In this document: positions 62,110 to 64,000 of the stretch, in pieces
Numbering within the stretch: position 1 is the first letter of the stretch
How the letters are laid out: every line of letters begins with the position of its first letter
NCBI RefSeq assembly: GCF_030814435.1
Contig: NZ_JAUSUW010000003.1
Span: forward strand, 310,001-374,000
Source of the DNA: Peteryoungia aggregata LMG 23059
GTDB taxonomy: Bacteria; Pseudomonadota; Alphaproteobacteria; Rhizobiales; Rhizobiaceae
DNA: 64,000 bases
Direction of reading: 5' to 3'
Translations under genes and position numbers: made by a program
The notes under the pieces: generated by a model
The model's input: the letters and a program-made list of their open reading frames with translations, nothing else
What the model was told of the DNA's origin: nothing
Database searches by the model: none

Positions 62110-62745
62110 TCACATCACCTCGTCCGGATGCCGGCCAGGCTTGTGCCTGTAGGTGGGAAACGTCCATCCGAAATAAAGCGCTCCGCCCCGGATGGCGAAC
62201 GCCGCAAGCGCTCCTATGCCAGACGCCAGATAGAGCGGCACCCCGAATTCGTTCGCACCTGTGAAGACTGCAGCGCCGACCAACGCCGCCGTGATGTATA
62301 TTTCCGGCCGTAACAGGACCGAAGGCTCGTTGGCGAGAAGATCACGCAAGACGCCACCGAGGCTTGCCGTGAGCGTTCCCGTCACAATCGCGATGGTGGG
62401 GGAACCGGTCGCCGCCAGTCCCTTGGCTGCGCCCATCACGCAATAGGCAGAAAGCCCGATCGCATCGAGCCAGATCAACAGGCGGTAGCGCGATTCCACG
62501 AGATGTGCGGTAAAGAAGACGACAGCTCCGATCGCACAACAGATCAAGATATAGTCGGGATTTAGAACCCAGAAAACAGGAACGCGACCCAAGACGATAT
62601 CACGCACGGTGCCGCCGCCGAGCCCCGTGACCACGGCGAAGAACAGGAAACCGATCATGTCGAGCTGTTTGCGGGAGGCTGCGAGCGCACCCGTGGCGGC
62701 AAACAGGGCGATCCCCGCATAATCGAGATAGGACAGGAGCGACAT
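62110..62745 (-). CDS. TRIC-like cation channel family membrane protein (UPF0126)
   Basis: A 211-residue inner-membrane protein with about seven hydrophobic helices and an internal duplication. Each half carries a glycine-rich motif: GLGGGTVRDIVLGRVPVFW (about residues 40-58) and SLGGVLRDLLANEPSVLL (about 130-147). These paired motifs are the hallmark of UPF0126/YadS proteins, the bacterial relatives of trimeric intracellular cation (TRIC) channels. Physiological ion and role are not established for most bacterial members. It converges with irr, with seven bases between the stop codons. Confidence 0.9.
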   Translation of the reverse strand: MSLLSYLDYAGIALFAATGALAASRKQLDMIGFLFFAVVTGLGGGTVRDIVLGRVPVFWVLNPDYILICCAIGAVVFFTAHLVESRYRLLIWLDAIGLSAYCVMGAAKGLAATGSPTIAIVTGTLTASLGGVLRDLLANEPSVLLRPEIYITAALVGAAVFTGANEFGVPLYLASGIGALAAFAIRGGALYFGWTFPTYRHKPGRHPDEVM

Positions 62746-62871
62746 GCTTGTTTCCCGGTTGGAGGAGGCTTGAGTCTGGGGTCAGATTTGGATCACGCCG
62801 TTAAGGGTGAGGCAAGACGCAACCGCTAGACTTCCTCCGTTCAGCACAGATCGCGATCCGGAGTCCAGACA

Positions 62872-63345
62872 GTGCCCTTGCTCTTCCGCCTCCTTCTCCT
62901 TTTCACCGTCGCTCTTTCGGCAATGCCGGTCGCAGCCCAGCAAGAATTGCTGCAAGATCCGGAAATGTATGAAAAGGACCACTACGGCAAGCGTTGCAAT
63001 GTGGTGCAATATGGTGGCGACTTCATCGACCGTATCGACATCAACAATGACGGCATCACCGATGCCATCACCAACAGCAGCGAGATCGTCTGTGATGGCG
63101 TGCGGGGGCCCGACTGCAGCGCCGAAGGTTGCCCCTTCAACTTCTATCTGCAGGTAAAGGAGGGCGGCTATTTCATGATCGCCACCGCGCAGATGTACAG
63201 CTACGATTTCGTCAAGCGCTTCGGCAACATGGTGTTCGTGCTCAAGATGCATCCCCGCTATTGCGAACGCGAAGAGGGCCAGGAACCCTGCGCGATGACC
63301 GTGCGGGTGCGCGGCACGAAATTTCTAACGATCTCCAAGAAGTAA
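62872..63345 (+). CDS. Secreted cysteine-rich protein with a calcium-loop-like motif
   Basis: A 157-residue exported protein of unknown function. GTG 62872 starts a signal peptide (MPLLFRLLLLFTVALSAM, cleavage near VAA-QQ, about residue 22). The mature part has six cysteines (42, 74, 82, 87, 131, 140), enough for three disulfides. It also has DRIDINNDGITDAITN (about 53-68), whose D56-x-N58-x-D60-G-x-x-D64 spacing matches a calcium-binding loop of EF-hand or FG-GAP type. The remaining sequence looks beta-rich. I do not recognise a family. It is convergent with the ydcF-like gene seven bases downstream and divergent from the TRIC-like gene. Confidence 0.78.
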   Translation: MPLLFRLLLLFTVALSAMPVAAQQELLQDPEMYEKDHYGKRCNVVQYGGDFIDRIDINNDGITDAITNSSEIVCDGVRGPDCSAEGCPFNFYLQVKEGGYFMIATAQMYSYDFVKRFGNMVFVLKMHPRYCEREEGQEPCAMTVRVRGTKFLTISKK

Positions 63346-63351
63346 GATCGC

Positions 63352-64000
63352 TCACGGCGCCGGAAAGACCTCGTCGATCCGGCCGAGCGCCCGATAGGCG
63401 AAGAGCCCCACCCATTCCCGGACAGATGTCGACATCTGCTGTGCATTCAGGCTCGGCTGGGTGAAGTCGAGCCGGAAAGCGACATTGCCGGCGGTGCGAT
63501 AATCGACCGGCCAGGGCACTACCTCGACGCCTGCCTTTCGAAAAAGGCCAACCGAGCGTGGCATGTGAAAGGCGGAGGTGATCAGCATGCACGGCCCAAG
63601 GCCGCTGGAGGCCAGGAGCTCCCGGCTGTTCTGAGCGTTTTCGTCGGTGTTTCTGGATGTGGTCTCGGCTATCAGCCTGTCGCGAGAAATTCCAAACGCC
63701 TCGAAAAAGCGGATCGATGCCGCGGCATCCCCTTCATAAGCGCCGCTCAGCGAGCCATCGCCGCCGGACACCAGGATCTTTGCCTCGGGATAGCGGATGG
63801 CGAGCCGCAGCGCTTCGACGAAGCGGTCAGCCGCCTGATTGAGATCCATGCCGCCGCGCTCAGTGGTCACCTCCGTTTCGAAGGCACCGCCCAGCACGAT
63901 CATGCAGGACAACTCAGCCGGATCCGCCGTCTGACGCGGGAAGCGCGCTTCAAGGCTTTGCAGGAGCAGGGAGCCGAGCGACGTGTACAGCGTGAGGAAG
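63352..64000 (-). CDS. YdcF/ElyC-family protein (N-terminus beyond window)
   Basis: A partial DUF218 (YdcF/SanA/ElyC) protein; 215 codons are visible and the frame stays open through the right edge. The sequence entering from the edge (FLTLYTSLGSLLLQSLEARFP) looks like the end of a membrane segment. The DUF218 core follows: SCMIVLGGAFETEV, AKILVSGGDGSLSGAYEGDAAASIRFFEAFGISRDRLIAETTSRNTDENAQNS and LITSAFHMPRSVGLFRKAGVEVVPWPVDYR. ElyC- and SanA-type members act in envelope biogenesis (peptidoglycan or lipid carrier) near the inner membrane. An in-frame TTG at 63912 is internal, not the start. The function here is inferred only from the family. Confidence 0.85.
   Translation of the reverse strand, partial: FLTLYTSLGSLLLQSLEARFPRQTADPAELSCMIVLGGAFETEVTTERGGMDLNQAADRFVEALRLAIRYPEAKILVSGGDGSLSGAYEGDAAASIRFFEAFGISRDRLIAETTSRNTDENAQNSRELLASSGLGPCMLITSAFHMPRSVGLFRKAGVEVVPWPVDYRTAGNVAFRLDFTQPSLNAQQMSTSVREWVGLFAYRALGRIDEVFPAP

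Overview
The window looks like a chromosomal segment of a Rhizobiaceae alphaproteobacterium (Rhizobium/Agrobacterium/Sinorhizobium type). The evidence is the irr regulator divergent from fabA-fabB, the yejABEF transporter, the kdsB-pheA and polA-marR-dnaK-dnaJ neighbourhoods, a short (about 100 nt) SRP RNA upstream of dnaX, rhizobial palindromic intergenic repeats, high GC and frequent GTG/TTG starts. Nearly all of it is core genome. I see no prophage, insertion sequence, CRISPR array, rRNA or tRNA.

Layout. 1-7.3 kb, minus strand: yejABEF peptide ABC importer, with a VapBC-type toxin-antitoxin pair embedded between yejE and yejF, then a truncated hydroxyacid dehydrogenase. 7.5-13.5 kb, plus: mepA endopeptidase, mgsA-glk, an ABC exporter, dapB and gpmA, closed by a palindromic repeat. 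13.6-17.4 kb, minus: a 3-oxoadipate enol-lactonase-like hydrolase and polA. The polA-marR gap holds three strong hairpins with UCCCC-rich loops, at the position of the rhizobial alpha-r7 small RNA. 17.9-27.7 kb, plus: marR, an M20 peptidase, ybaK, a class A penicillin-binding protein, then dnaK, a secreted protein with heptad repeats, dnaJ and tetR.

27.7-37.2 kb: slyX, a small membrane protein, recF, a MoeB-like adenylyltransferase, a GNAT, a D-glycerate dehydrogenase, an SH3 protein, a PfkB kinase, a structured RNA candidate, an AEC transporter, cytochrome c, kdsB and pheA. 37.2-46.4 kb: nudC and a HIT protein, SRP RNA, dnaX-ybaB, an inverted hydrolase/MOSC pair, recR, a lytic transglycosylase and an MFS exporter.

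46.5-57.9 kb: the transcription/translation cluster rimP-nusA-ylxR/L7Ae-infB-rbfA-truB-rpsO-pnp, then an RsmC-like methyltransferase. 58-64 kb: an AraC regulator, a small LuxR-type HTH protein, fabB and fabA (minus) facing irr (plus), a TRIC-like channel, a secreted cysteine-rich protein and a truncated YdcF protein.

The items most worth following are the toxin-antitoxin pair stitched into yejABEF by 4-bp overlaps on both sides, the secreted gene inserted between dnaK and dnaJ, the polA-marR sRNA locus, the terminator-ended structured region upstream of the AEC transporter, and a paired direct repeat upstream of the small LuxR-type regulator.
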